DNA of 64,000 nucleotides, taken from Gentiana macrophylla. Taxonomy: Eukaryota; Streptophyta; Magnoliopsida; Gentianales; Gentianaceae. A model generated the notes under the pieces. That model was not told the origin of the DNA. It saw only the letters and a list, made by a program, of their open reading frames with translations, and made no database searches. Every line of letters begins with the position of its first letter. Positions within the stretch are counted from its first letter, which is position 1. A program made the translations under genes and the position numbers. This document shows positions 10,883 to 21,754 of the stretch, piece after piece. The stretch is taken from NCBI GenBank assembly GCA_026214975.1, contig JAOBSW010000100.1, positions 186,001-250,000 on the forward strand, read 5' to 3'.

Positions 10883-13080
10883 GTCCTTATGTATGATTTT
10901 CCGATTTTTCAATTAGAAATTTGATGTGTAATTACACTTTTAAAATTCACTAAATGAATTTTATATATAGTCCTAAATCATCTTTTGTAAACTAAGTACG
11001 GTCGTTTCTCGTTTTACACGAGCGACATCCATGACATACCTATACTATGTCATTAACTTTTAAAGGCTCAAAAGAAAATCTTTTCCGAAAATTAAATGCA
11101 TTTATTGATAATTACAACGTACTTGTTACTTCCACATTTTTAATGAAATCCTATTACTAACAGTTTTGTAGCCTAGAGATTTAGTTGTAAAAAAAATATG
11201 ACAGAAAGTTAAATTCATAATTAAAATTACACTGCTAAATTTTTATTTTTAGGAATTATAAACTATAAAAAGTTTATCCTACCATTCCAAGGATTTAACC
11301 TCGCACCTCAGTGCCGCCGTAGAATAGGTCAAAGAGGTGACGGTTAAACTGAGACAATCTCTCTCAATGGTTAAGCTTCGAGAATCGAACATCTCACGGG
11401 AATCAGACATCCCGGACCTTAATCATCGATTACCTTCATTTTTCTAGCCTAGATATTTCAAAAATATCCATAAAGAGTGTGACCTACTATATCAGATCTC
11501 AAAGTACGTCCCGAGTATGCCGCCGTAGGGTCGGTTAGTGACTCAACGAGTACCCAAAATCCTATCCTTTCGAAGAACAAGCCTTGAATTTTGATAGGGG
11601 TGAACACCATCCGTAGGGGGCTGAAATCAAAGCGGCTTGAGGCGTCACCATTCTCTCACATGCTTGCATCTATAGTAGAGGCCGTGGGGTTGGCTGTCAC
11701 CTTCCCCGCTCCCACTCAATAATTTGAAAAAAGTGGTGGGTTTACTAATTACGGTTTCGGCCTTGACAATAAGAAACAATAAATCAAAGTACTCCGAACA
11801 GGGTCGGTTAAGTAGGCAAGCCTACGCCGTCTTATTCGTTGGAACATATGTGACGGTTCAGGCTGATCCGGCAAAAGAAGCCCCGTTTAGCCCGAAGGCT
11901 TATCGGCTATGCTAAGTCTTGTCGAACCACTGTAACTTACATCACACATGGTGGGGAGTCGATCAAGCCGAAGCTCGGTTGAACTCGCCCAACCATGGTT
12001 AGACCATTTCCGAACCCATGTACTAAGATTTTCCGATTTCTATGTTGTCAACCAAAGCGTAATCTCGTTTCTGTTTAAGGTATGTTCACCGAAAACTCAA
12101 CGATTTATCTAAGTGGGATTCACCGAGAATCCATCATTAAAATCGTAACGATTAACAAAACCCGGTTCCTCGGTTTTAATAACTAGTTAGTTAATTTTTT
12201 AAATAAGCTTTTTAACTAATTATACGAGTTATACTTGCATAATTTATTCGATAAACTAGCTACATGTATGCATTGGAGTGGAATCATGATATGATGCATG
12301 TCATGGCAATTTTCCGGTTTCTATCACATATTTCGATCATACACGAAAAATAAACCGAAAAATTAAACACCGAATATGAGAGGATGCCGTAATATACCAA
12401 AATATATCTATATAATCAAATTGTTTTATAAAAAAACTTTTTTTTTATTTAAATTCTCGGCTGATCAAATTTTATTTTATTTTTTTTTTGTGTCAGGCAA
12501 AACCAATAAGGTTATAACAAAAAAAATTGCGCATGCAACACCATGAAAAAAAAATTTAATAATACCGAGAAACCTTTCTTATTTTTTTTTTATTTTTAAA
12601 TTCATTGACCTAATGGTCAAAAAAACAAAGAACAGGCTGCCGCATCAAATTACCATTGCCGAGACCAATTTTTTTTGTCAAAGGCAATACAAAAAACGCC
12701 GATCCCTAATAAAAAAAAAACAATTCCGGACTCCTCCCGTTTTACCTTCTTGATGATCTTCAACACCATGATCTTCGTCGTCTCGAATCCGGAATAAATT
12801 TAAAAACACAAAAAGGTACAACCTTTTACAATTTTCGAATGAAAAGAATTAAATTACACATCCTATGCTCAATTGATACTAATAAAAAGAACTTACAAAA
12901 CAGATCTACCGGGTAAACAGCACCAACACCAATCCATCTCTTCAACCACAACAATCACAAAGGCATTCATCATGAATATTTTCGATTTATATAAAAATAA
13001 AAACGAAAACAAAAAACATCTAAAACATGTTTTTCCACTCCTAGATCTAAAATTCACATACTTTGATTGATAGATCAAAG

Positions 13081-13092
13081 GCTTTGATACCA
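13081..13092 (-). other. Primer binding site of the LARD-like element
   Basis: The plus strand GCTTTGATACCA is TGGTATCAAAGC on the minus strand, complementary (one mismatch) to the 3' end of initiator tRNA-Met. It lies two bases from the LTR start at 13095 and sets the element's direction as minus. Confidence 0.85.
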
Positions 13093-13094
13093 CT

Positions 13095-15088
13095 TGTAGG
13101 ATGTAATATCGTCGGATGGATCAAGATCCACCCGATTACGCAGCGGAAAATACAAGATCTAGATCTAGTCAACCAAAGCACATAAAATAATAAATCGAAT
13201 CCTACGAGGGGGTTTAGATTGCTTACCTGTTTATTGTAAATAAACACCAAGAACAATCAGAGATCCAAGATCCAAGAATTGAGAAGCCACCGTCTTCCGA
13301 CGTGTATCTCCAAGCAACACCAAGTGGATGGTGATTCAAGCCGCTTGACCTCCTTGATATGCTACCGGAATAATCCCGAGGATTATCCCAACTCGAAACC
13401 CTAGTGTTGAAGCCGAAAATTCTAAGCTTCCAACACTCATGTATGTCGAAATATATGTGTTATATTGAGGCTAGGGAGAACTCTCTTTATATAGAAGAGT
13501 AATCATTGTCCTCCAAAGATTTAATAATTAACGGATAATTATTAAATTAATCCTTAATTTAAATATAAGATAAATATAATATATATCTCAAACAAATTAG
13601 GATAAATAAATATATTATCCAATATTCCATGATTAATCATTTAACAAATAAAAGATAAGTCACATGTTAAATAATTAGACAAATTTTATAATACAACCGT
13701 TGTAGCAAGGTTGTACCAAGTGACATACATTACAACAATTCATTTCTAACCTCTCACACACGATAAAAGTGTATTATGTGAAAGAGAGTAAAAATGAGAG
13801 GCTCTAATGTATGCCACTTGGTACAACCTTGCTACAACGGTTGCACCATAAAGTCTCTCTAAATAATTATCCAAGAAAACTAATTTTTCAATAATTAAAT
13901 AACAATACTAAAAATGCGGCCTAGTAACACTAGAAATAGGTCACACGCATTTTTGACACATTGGGTCGAGTCCACGAAAAATATCTTTTTCATGTATTTA
14001 ATTATTTAGTACAACTAAACAATTAATCCACATATCTATTAAATAGTCCAATCCAACTATTTAATTAAATTGAGGTGAAACAATGAGAAAACATATGCAT
14101 GTTAGGAGCCACGTCAGGGACTATGGACCCATATTCTGTAGCTACAATAAATTAAATAAAATTATTCGTCAGACCGAACAATTATATTCAATCTATTAAT
14201 TCCGGGATTACACCACCATAAACCCGAAACCGAACTCTGCCGAATATAGATAACTTATACTCAACTATGAGTTGATAAGCGTCCACTGATATAATCATTA
14301 CATACGGATAAATCCTCCATAGACCGTTCGTTACGATTAAGGATATCTCCGTAAACCCTTCTCGAAAGCTTTTATCATTATTTACCATTAACCCCCTAGT
14401 GACCAAATAGTTCATAACTAATATAATATGAACTGCGCGCATCAGTCAGTTTCTAGGATTAACAAATAAGAGAACTGTCTGTCTACATCCCAAGGGAATG
14501 AATGGATTCCATATCTGTGATAGCACAGACTACTCACTCATTCCATAATAGAGCCAACGAGAAGTGTTGGACCACATACTACGAAGTGATCCTTACTAAC
14601 ACATCAAACTCCACCCTAGTCTAAGCAGTTGTCTGTGATCACGTCAGGATTGAGATTAATCCATATATGATCATTTGGTGATTCGATAAGACTTCTCGAT
14701 CACGGAATTATTTCGAGAACTCAAATCAAATCGGTCTAGCCCTATATGATTATCATCATATATAAATGCCCCACTAGTACTTCCTATTACCGGCGATCGA
14801 GGATAAAGATCATCACACCTAAAGTGTTATGGGAACATTATTAGCAAAGTAATCTTGGGACCCGTACTCAGATTAATAAACGCTACGGACTAAGTTAATT
14901 TTAAATACATCTCATTAACTCAATCCTCTTGTGTATAGCCATAAACTGAGTTATGTGATTACATACACGAGATACTTAGGGTTTTTAGTAGTATCTTAAT
15001 TATAAGCATACATGCATATAATAAGATGAATTATTAATTCTGTCATAATAACAATTAGATAATTGTCTTTCAGGTACTACACCTAACA
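13095..15088 (-). repeat. 5' LTR of the LARD-like element, carrying a MITE
   Basis: This 1994-bp LTR is the partner of 5703-7501. The size difference is explained by a 182-bp MITE plus its 10-bp target duplication at 13668-13869. As the 5' LTR it should hold the promoter, so the MITE could affect transcription of the element. Confidence 0.92.
13678..13859. mobile_element. MITE with 10-bp target duplication (Mutator-like)
   Basis: It is absent from the partner LTR. The duplication TAAATAATTA occurs at 13668-13677 and 13860-13869; the partner LTR has it once. Long inverted ends include ACAACCGTTGTAGCAAGGTT against AACCTTGCTACAACGGTTG, with imperfect outer ends (GACAAATTTTAT versus GAGAGACTTTAT). 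Target duplications of 9-10 bp are typical of Mutator-like elements. No coding sequence. Confidence 0.9.
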
Positions 15089-15123
15089 GTTGCTGTATCA
15101 CTATGAGGTTCAAAGTATTGAAG

Positions 15124-15190
15124 GTGGGCCGTGGGTGGGGGTGGGGTGTGGGTGGGGGTGGGGTGGGGTGGGTGGGGCCGGGACGGGGCG
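15124..15190. repeat. G-rich tract with G-quadruplex potential
   Basis: Many runs of three to five Gs separated by one to three bases occur, in repeats such as GGGTGGGGGTGGGG. The plus strand could fold into G-quadruplexes. It lies 30 bp beyond the LARD target duplication. Confidence 0.8.
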
Positions 15191-15194
15191 AGGC

Positions 15195-15506
15195 GACACC
15201 AGAATAAAAGCGTTAAAAACAATTTATTTTCTGATTTTAATTTATTTTTAATAATTATTTGTTTTTGCCGCAGTGTTTCACCGTGACAATAGATTTTAAC
15301 TTTTTGCCGCGGTGTGGTACTGTAGTAATAGATTTTAACTTTTTGCCCCGGTGTGGTGAAAGGTGTGGCAAGAATTTTTTGCCACATAGTTGCTTATCAC
15401 GAGTGACACAAAAACAATAGGTCTCACAATAGGTATATTGTGTCACTTTTTTAGGTTTTTGTGGCACTTTGCATCCGTGGCAAAAGCTAGAATTTTTAGT
15501 AGTGGT
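15195..15506. mobile_element. Terminal fragment of a CACTA transposon
   Basis: The segment ends AATTTTTAGTAGTG, which read outward on the minus strand is CACTACTAAAAATT, a typical CACTA end. Inside are repeated subterminal motifs: GATTTTAACTTTTTGCC (twice) and GTGGCA or TGCCAC blocks. The opposite end was not found, so this is a partial copy or a short derivative. Confidence 0.5.
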
Positions 15507-16380
15507 AAGTTCTATATTAAGAAGATGTCTTATATACATTTCACTAAATAAGTAAATAACTAAATATTAAAATTTATAACTTGATCTTAATTTTGTAGGC
15601 CAGCAATTATATGAAGTTGGCAATGCATTTGGCAACTGATGATAACAGCAGGAGCTACGCACGAGTTACGTAGCGACACACAAGCGACGTAGAACCGAAG
15701 GGAACATAGTTTTCCAATTAACTTTTAGAGCATATTTTCAGGAATGTTATTCTTTTGGAACATATTTTTTCAAGTTTCCCTTAAATAAAATCATTTCATT
15801 TAATAACACCATGAATTTGTTTCTGGAAAATATACATTTTCTGAATCATTTTTACGTGACACTATAAAATCACTCTTGACACATCTCATGTTTAAAAAAA
15901 AATGGTTTATTGTTAAAAAAAAAGAACAATTTGAACATAGAAATATGTAAAGAGAATAGTGGAATATTTTTTTGGATAAAAAGAACATGTTATTATTCCA
16001 CTGTGATTTAAATTCTCTCGTATTCAACTACAAAAACGAGTATATGTTTTGCTCTGATTGTCGAAAGATGATAATTCTTTCATCGCATTTTTCCTTTTTT
16101 TCGTCCTCTCTATTTAGACATCTCATTCGATATTTTTTTCGACATTATTTTCGAGGTCATTTTTTGTGTAAAAAAAACACATAAACAGTGGAATGGTGAA
16201 ACATTGGATTTGAGTTCAACCGCATCAAACAATGGATTATATATTATGAACGGTGGATTTATTCTAACCACTTAATTTATATTTTCACTATCTTGATTAT
16301 TTTTTTTTCACCTCCTTTTTATCCTTTTAAACCACTCTTCTTAATATGCAGTTTTTATACTTGATGATGTAAAAGGAGAA
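15507..16380. other. AT-rich spacer with no recognised feature
   Basis: No frame over 75 codons and none resembling a known protein. No duplicated ends were found. Confidence 0.5.
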
Positions 16381-16841
16381 TAAATGAATAATCAAACGGG
16401 AGGGATAGAACAAACAACAATATTCCGGCCTCTTCCGTCGAGCTGTAAATATATTATGTTCACAAGAGACAATCCATCCACCACCCCAACCAGACCAGAA
16501 ACTGTGCTTGTGCTATTATTACTATTATTATTATCAGAAGGAAGAAAGACAGAGACAGAGAGACCGTCAAATCGATTTAAATTTAAATACATACAAAAAT
16601 ACAACAAAGAAGGTCAGCTTATGTATGAGGGATTCTGTTCTGTCACCACCAGATACATATATCTGCTACTTCTCTACCTACTCAAAGTTTCCTGCTGCAG
16701 ACAGACAGCATCATCATCAAACATCGAAATACAAAGAATTTATTAGTACAACTACAACCTCAATGAAAAATCTTGTTTCATTTATTATTCAGCTCATAAT
16801 CATATCCTCCCACACCTATCTATTAATCTTGTTTTATTTAA

Positions 16842-16883
16842 ACACACACACACGCACACACGCGCACACACACACACACACTA
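16842..16883. repeat. (CA)n microsatellite
   Basis: Imperfect CA/CG dinucleotide repeat just downstream of importin-like gene A. The matching place beside copy B (28795-28809) has a much shorter CA run. Confidence 0.95.
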
Positions 16884-16910
16884 CATTTTAAATACTACAA
16901 TAAGAATTAT

Positions 16911-19900
16911 TCATACCAATAAATGACTATTGCGCCACACAGGAGTATGGTACAGATGAGGCCGATACTTCTGCACTAGGCCTTCAGCTTTATGTACAAG
17001 TGGATGGTCGTCGGTCATAGGAGTCAGATTCAGTAATAATATATCCCACCCCAGTCCATAACCATCAATCATATCAGCATACTCGTTCTCGACCTCATCC
17101 TCATCCTCTTTCTCGTCCTCATCCTCTTCCTCTTTCTCGACCTCATCTTCTTCCTCAGCCTTGTCGGCCTTGGCCTTGGCCTTGGCCTTGTCGGCCTTGG
17201 CCTCCCCGGCCCTCAAAATATTCTCAATTGCCTCAAAACATGCTTCCAAAATGTTTTCATCCTCATCCTCATGAGAGCAAGCAAAGACCAAAAACTCTAG
17301 ACCGCCCATTTCAACCAGAGTGCTGACAACCAAATCAACGCAAAATGAACCAAAGATCAAAAAGCAGCCGCTATACATATGAGGATAATATCATATACTA
17401 TCAAAAAGTCAAAGTAGAAAATAAAGATATATATAACTTAAAAAGAAGGGTACTACTACACGTACTCGATCTGATCAGATGAACCATATTTGGTAATGTT
17501 TAAAATAGCACATACAGCAGCTTTCACCAGCTGAGCGTCGGTCGTCGTGGTAAGCGACCCTTCGACTATAGGGGGCAATAATTTTTCTTTCATATGATCC
17601 TGCCATTATTCCAAGAAACACGACAGCCCAGAAAAAACGAGTTTAAAATAAAAACAAAGACAAGAAATGGGAGATTAAAATTTATTGTAAACAGATAAGC
17701 TATATAGAACAAGGCCAATACCCATAACTCGCAATCGCACCGCTCACAAGCAATGCATCCAACCGTCCAGCAAGCGTCTTCCATGATGCATACATCGTCT
17801 TCTCTACTCAGAAGTTTCACCAACCAAGAATCCAAGAGCTCGGTTTCGACAATTTTCTATACAAGGAAGGCAACCCCGTTAAAAACAGGACTTCATGATA
17901 AACATAACGATACAAACGATGCACCAAAAAGTAAATATCGAAGCAGGCAAGGAGACACTCTACGGTGTCATTGTTATACATTGTACTGGAACAGGATTTC
18001 ATATAACAACAAATACCTCCCTCATGCCTTTGCCTTCCAGGGAAACGCTTAAAACGGCTCTAAGTACAGGATAGGTCAAATCTGGATTACAGCTTAAACT
18101 GAAAGAAAACATACGTAGACAAACAGAACAAGTCAGTGTACTCCAAAACAACAACAACAATAATAATAATACATACACAAATAAATTCATGTCACATGCC
18201 GTGACAATTACTCACTGGCGGACAAGATGGAGAAGTTGATCTTGGATACCAGCACCAAAAGTGACTGCCAAGCACCTGGAAGGACAATAAGCTAATAAAG
18301 AAAGGGCTAAGCATACTTGTCTCTGCGCCTCCGCATTCCCCGAGCTTAGAATACGCACCACTAAATTCTCTACACCCGTCTTCACATGCAAAAACAATTA
18401 AAAAAGACACAACGATCAGCCCATCACACACTGCATGACTGAGTCACACAACAACACAACGCAACACAACACAACACAAAGCAACCTGATCAGTGGACAT
18501 CTTTGTGACCTTAGAAGATCCAAGAGAAATAAAAGTCAGAGTGCGAGCGACACCCTCCTGGAAGAAATTAGATAAGCAAGAGAATGAAAGACTCCAAAAA
18601 CTAGTACTACTCAAGCGAAAAAGTGGCAAAAAAAAAACAGGATCATGAATATTTAAACCTTAACATGGGGAGGAACTTTAGTGAAAAGGAACCAGACACA
18701 AATGGCAGCAAGTTCTGACTTTAAAGCATCTTCAATATTCAAGTTTGAATCTGGTAACAAAGTCAATGATAAGAAAAGGATATAAATTAGGCTAGCATTA
18801 CAAGCATATAAATGACTTATAAACAGTTGGCTAGACAAAGTCCGGGAAAAACACCCATTGAGCTGAATTTCCGCAATAAAGACCAATCCTTTGTCTTAAA
18901 CGTCTCAGCCATAGAAGGAAGAAACATCTTCAACTGAAATAACCAACAAGAATGTCAGAGCCCTTAAACAAGAGAAAAAACATGCCAAAAAGGCAAACAA
19001 CACTAAAGAACAAACAAATAGGCCACAAATAAAGACAGCTCAAGCATCCAAGCAAGTTACTACGAAAATGAATGAATAAATACATAAAGCCTGCAAACAG
19101 ATTCCAATCTCCTCAAGAAAGAGGAGAATACTGTTATTATCAATACCGTGGATGAAAAATGCCGCTCCTTGAGGAAGGAAGGAAGTTGCAGGTCCTTATC
19201 AGAGATGGAGATGGGCTTCATGTGCCTCCCTCCGTCTATCTCCTCATCATCCACAAACTCCAGTGTATTTCCCATCGAGCTGAATGGAACAGTGTATTTC
19301 AGCAGTAAAGACCAATCATGGGCCCAAAAGGCCTCAGCCATTGAAGGAAGCAACCCCTTCATTGTAAACAACCAATAGGAATATTGGAGGCCTTAAAAAA
19401 GGGAAAACACGCCAAAACGACAAACAACAACAGAGAACAAAGGAACAGGCCATGAAATTTCAACCATACGACCATACTTGCTCATCTCCCACACCTCAAC
19501 GATGAAAATCAAACAATTGGAAACACACAAAAAAAAAGACAAAATAATGTACAAACCCTCATATCTCTACCAAACAATCCCGTAATCTATGTAATCTACT
19601 GCAGACATCACTCATTAATTTCAACATAAGGAAAGATCAAGCATTGAAGCATATTACTAGGAAAATGAATAAATAAATACAAAAAGCCTGCAAACAAGTT
19701 CACCAATTACCTTGTTAGGTCTCTCCAAACTCATCAAGAAAGCAGAGAATACTGTCATTACCAATACCTTGGATGAGATATTCCGGTCCTTGAGGAAGGA
19801 AGGAAGCTGCAGATCCTTATTAGAGATGGAGAAGGGTTCCAGGGCCCACCCTCCTGCTTTCTCCTCGTCATCCACAAACTCCAGTGTATTTCCCATCGAG

Positions 19901-20940
19901 CTGAACGGAACAGTGTACTTCGGCAGTAAAGACCAATCATGGGTCCGAAACGTCTCAGCCATAGAAGGAAGCAACCCCTTCAACTCAAATAACCAACAAG
20001 AATGTAAGAGGCCTTAACAAAGGGAAAACACACCAAAAAGACAAACAACACCAGAGAACAAATGAACAGACCATGAAATTACCACCATTCGGCCGTACTT
20101 GCCCATCTCCCACCTCAACGATCAAAATCAAACAATTGGATAGTCCCCAAGAAAACAAAAAAGATAAAACATCATACAACACCACATATGTAGCCAACAG
20201 CCCCGTAGTCTACTGCATACATCACTCGTTAATTTCAAGGAACTGTTTATTATCCAGATAAGCTTCCTTAAGCATCATGAAGCCCGTTAAACACTCACTT
20301 AAACCTCTAAACCTGTAGATCTCTTAAACCCCATGAACCCCTTAAACACCCCCTTAAAATCCACCTTAAACTGCTAGTTCTAAATTGTGTCATGACCCAG
20401 GATTTTCGAATAACGAAGTGTCGACGTCATCACTGCCACCTCGGTATATCAGCGAACCGAGCCTTCAGTTCGGTAAAATGGGCCGAGATTAAGGTTCAGT
20501 TCATAGATTTGAGTCAGTAGGAGCTAGTGAGTAGTATAAATACTAGAAGTAAAGTAATGACGTATTAGCTTATGGAAATCGTAACACTGAACTCAATTTT
20601 CTATTTCCCTCTTCTTCCTTCTCTAATTTCTTCTCTGCCTTTGCGTTCTTCCCCTTACATCTCCTCTACCCCCAATCTCTTTTCTTATTCTTTTCTAGAT
20701 CATTACAAATTGCTTGGGGGTGGATTTAAAGATTATTTAAGAAAGAAAAAAAGAAGTTTGAACCTTTTATCTTAATTAATTTTCAACAAAAAGACAGCTC
20801 AAGCATTGAAGCAGGTTACTAGGAAAAGTACACCCCGTTAAGTTAACTCTCCAACATCCTCAAGAACGGAGAATAAACAATACCTTGGCGAGAATATTAC
20901 AACTACTTCCCATGTAGAAAGGTTGCAGCCGCCGTTTCAT
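16911..20940 (-). CDS. Importin-alpha-like ARM-repeat protein, copy A (11 exons)
   Basis: Exons read on the minus strand: 20940-20884, 19983-19768, 19362-19147, 18933-18855, 18750-18659, 18557-18486, 18379-18216, 18098-18017, 17856-17722, 17599-17466 and 17322-16911. Phases match at every junction and the frame is open for about 550 codons, the usual importin-alpha length. The C-terminal part is armadillo-like: EDACWTVGCIA, AVCAILNITKYGSSDQIDTL, ILEACFEAIENILRAGEA and NEYADMIDGY match the last ARM repeats of importin-alpha, which binds nuclear localisation signals. I see no basic importin-beta-binding domain in the 19-residue first exon (MKRRLQ...). Exons 2, 3 and 4 are copies of one unit (see 18855-19983). 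Exon 3 lacks the aligned AG acceptor; an AG six bases further in keeps frame. The last exon has a Lys/Ala then Glu/Asp-rich insertion absent from copy B. NLS binding is inferred only. Confidence 0.62.
18855..19983 (-). repeat. Triplicated 72-codon exon in importin-like gene A
   Basis: Exons at 19983-19768 and 19362-19147 (216 bp each) and the shortened 18933-18855 (79 bp) encode the same unit: LPSMAETFRTHDWSLLPKYT, VPFSSMGNTLEFVDDEE and SISNKDLQLPSFLKDR in the full forms. The short one keeps LPSMAETFKTKDWSLLRKFS. Flanking introns are also alike (TTGGTTATTT before, GTATTG after). The first coding exon (20940-20884) has a diverged relic of the same 3' part. I do not recognise the unit as an ARM repeat or other domain. 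Confidence 0.8.
20388..20707. mobile_element. Solo LTR (320 bp) with 5-bp target duplication
   Basis: It begins TGTCATGACCC and ends CATTACA, and is flanked by AATTG at 20383-20387 and 20708-20712. The paralogous place near copy B (32252-32256) has AATTG once, joining the same flanks (CTAAATTG to CT(T/-)GGGGG), which is the empty site. A TATA-like ATAAATA lies at 20534. The TGTCATGACCC start resembles some Ty3/gypsy LTRs, but assignment to a superfamily is uncertain. Confidence 0.9.
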
Positions 20941-21093
20941 TTGGATTCCCTCTGCTTTCTCCTCAGACAGCGAACTCAACCAAGTGGGCACAAAATAGCT
21001 GCCGCCGGAATTTTGTTTCTGTGAGGCAATATTTATTTATTTATTTTTGTATGATCTGTGATTCTGTGAGGCAAACAATTTATCCTTTAGTTT

Positions 21094-21737
21094 TTTTTTG
21101 AAACCGAACTTTTATTATTCAAGATCCGCCAAACAAGTGGTCAAAACGTCATCCAGGGATGAAGATCCTAAAGTGTCTGAGAAAAAACCAAAGAATCCAC
21201 GCCGAGGTAAGAGATGTCGCGAGAGGCATTCCACACACGCCGAATAAAAAAAAGGAAACATCGGTGCTAGGTAAGCATGTCAAATGATCGTAGGCCCTGA
21301 CAACCGTAAGTGATAAGATCCTCCAGCGAGTCGTTGAAAGACGCAACACATGCCAAACAATCATTTTCCACCTCTAACCTCTGGATCCTTAAATGCATTG
21401 CCTCTCTCAGAGCCAAAGTGATGGCCTTAAGCTCCAAATATTCCACAGAATTGCCAGGATCAAAATGATACGCAAAGGAGTGCAAAACTGAGCCTTGTGA
21501 GTCGCAGAAGATCACCCCAATACCTGCACCTGTCTCTATGACAGACGCATCAACATTGCTCTTTACTACCCCGGGCTGCGGTTTCGACCATCGATCAGAT
21601 AAAGGTGGACATGATCCTTGGGTCCAATAGCTCGCCAGTGCCTCCACATACTCAACCGAAGCTGTCAAAGAACGCATACACACCGCAGAGACACAAATCG
21701 CCTGACTATCAAAAACTGCCGAACAACGAGCCTTCCA
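21094..21737 (-). mobile_element. LINE 3' fragment with 17-bp target duplication
   Basis: AATTTATCCTTTAGTTT occurs at 21077-21093 and 21738-21754. Between them the minus strand runs from a truncated RNase H region to an A tail (T run from 21091). The family is the same as at 2966-4012, with a shared tail including the complement of AGATCCGCCAAACAAG. It was inserted by target-primed reverse transcription and cut short at its 5' end. Copy B of the importin-like gene lacks it. Confidence 0.9.
21267..21683 (-). pseudogene. LINE RNase H-like domain fragment
   Basis: The 138-codon frame has WSKPQPGVVKSNVDASVIET, GSVLHSFAYHFDPGNSVEYL, ELKAITLALREAMHLRIQRL and EVENDCLACVAS. These are the same RNase H-like strands and acidic residues as the LINE at 3189-3521, and better preserved. 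It ends in GLRSFDMLT before the 3' tail. No upstream LINE protein is present because the element is truncated. Confidence 0.8.
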
Positions 21738-21754
21738 AATTTATCCTTTAGTTT

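Larger units (their letters stand above)
7513..13080. other. Non-coding interior of the LARD-like element
   Basis: About 5.6 kb without a gag or pol frame on either strand. It holds a 40-bp duplication near 9148-9226 and degenerate ~90-bp repeats at 10530-10882. Three places share a tgccgccg-containing block (around 7670, 11310 and 11518). Nothing suggests a captured host gene. Confidence 0.75.
5698..15093 (-). mobile_element. Complete non-autonomous LTR retrotransposon (LARD-like, probably Copia-derived)
   Basis: Two direct LTRs (5703-7501 and 13095-15088) flank a 5.6-kb interior. The 5-bp target duplication GTTGC lies at 5698-5702 and 15089-15093. The LTRs begin TG and end CA. The minus strand has a tRNA-Met-type primer site, TGGTATCAAAGC, two bases from the 13.1-kb LTR, and a purine tract, AAGTGGGAGAT, beside the 7.5-kb LTR, so the 13.1-15.1 kb LTR is the 5' one. 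LTR length, primer site and purine tract resemble Angela/BARE-type Copia elements. No frame in the interior exceeds about 95 codons and none resembles gag or pol, so movement would need proteins from another element. LTR similarity is high, which suggests fairly recent insertion. Confidence 0.9.

Noticed and set aside
15070..15539. Minus-strand frames of 94-105 codons across the G-rich tract
   Set aside because: They translate simple G-rich and CACTA subterminal repeats into low-complexity Pro/His/Thr sequence.
16384..16891. Plus-strand frames of 120-127 codons downstream of the importin-like gene
   Set aside because: They run through ATT and CA microsatellites and encode low-complexity sequence.
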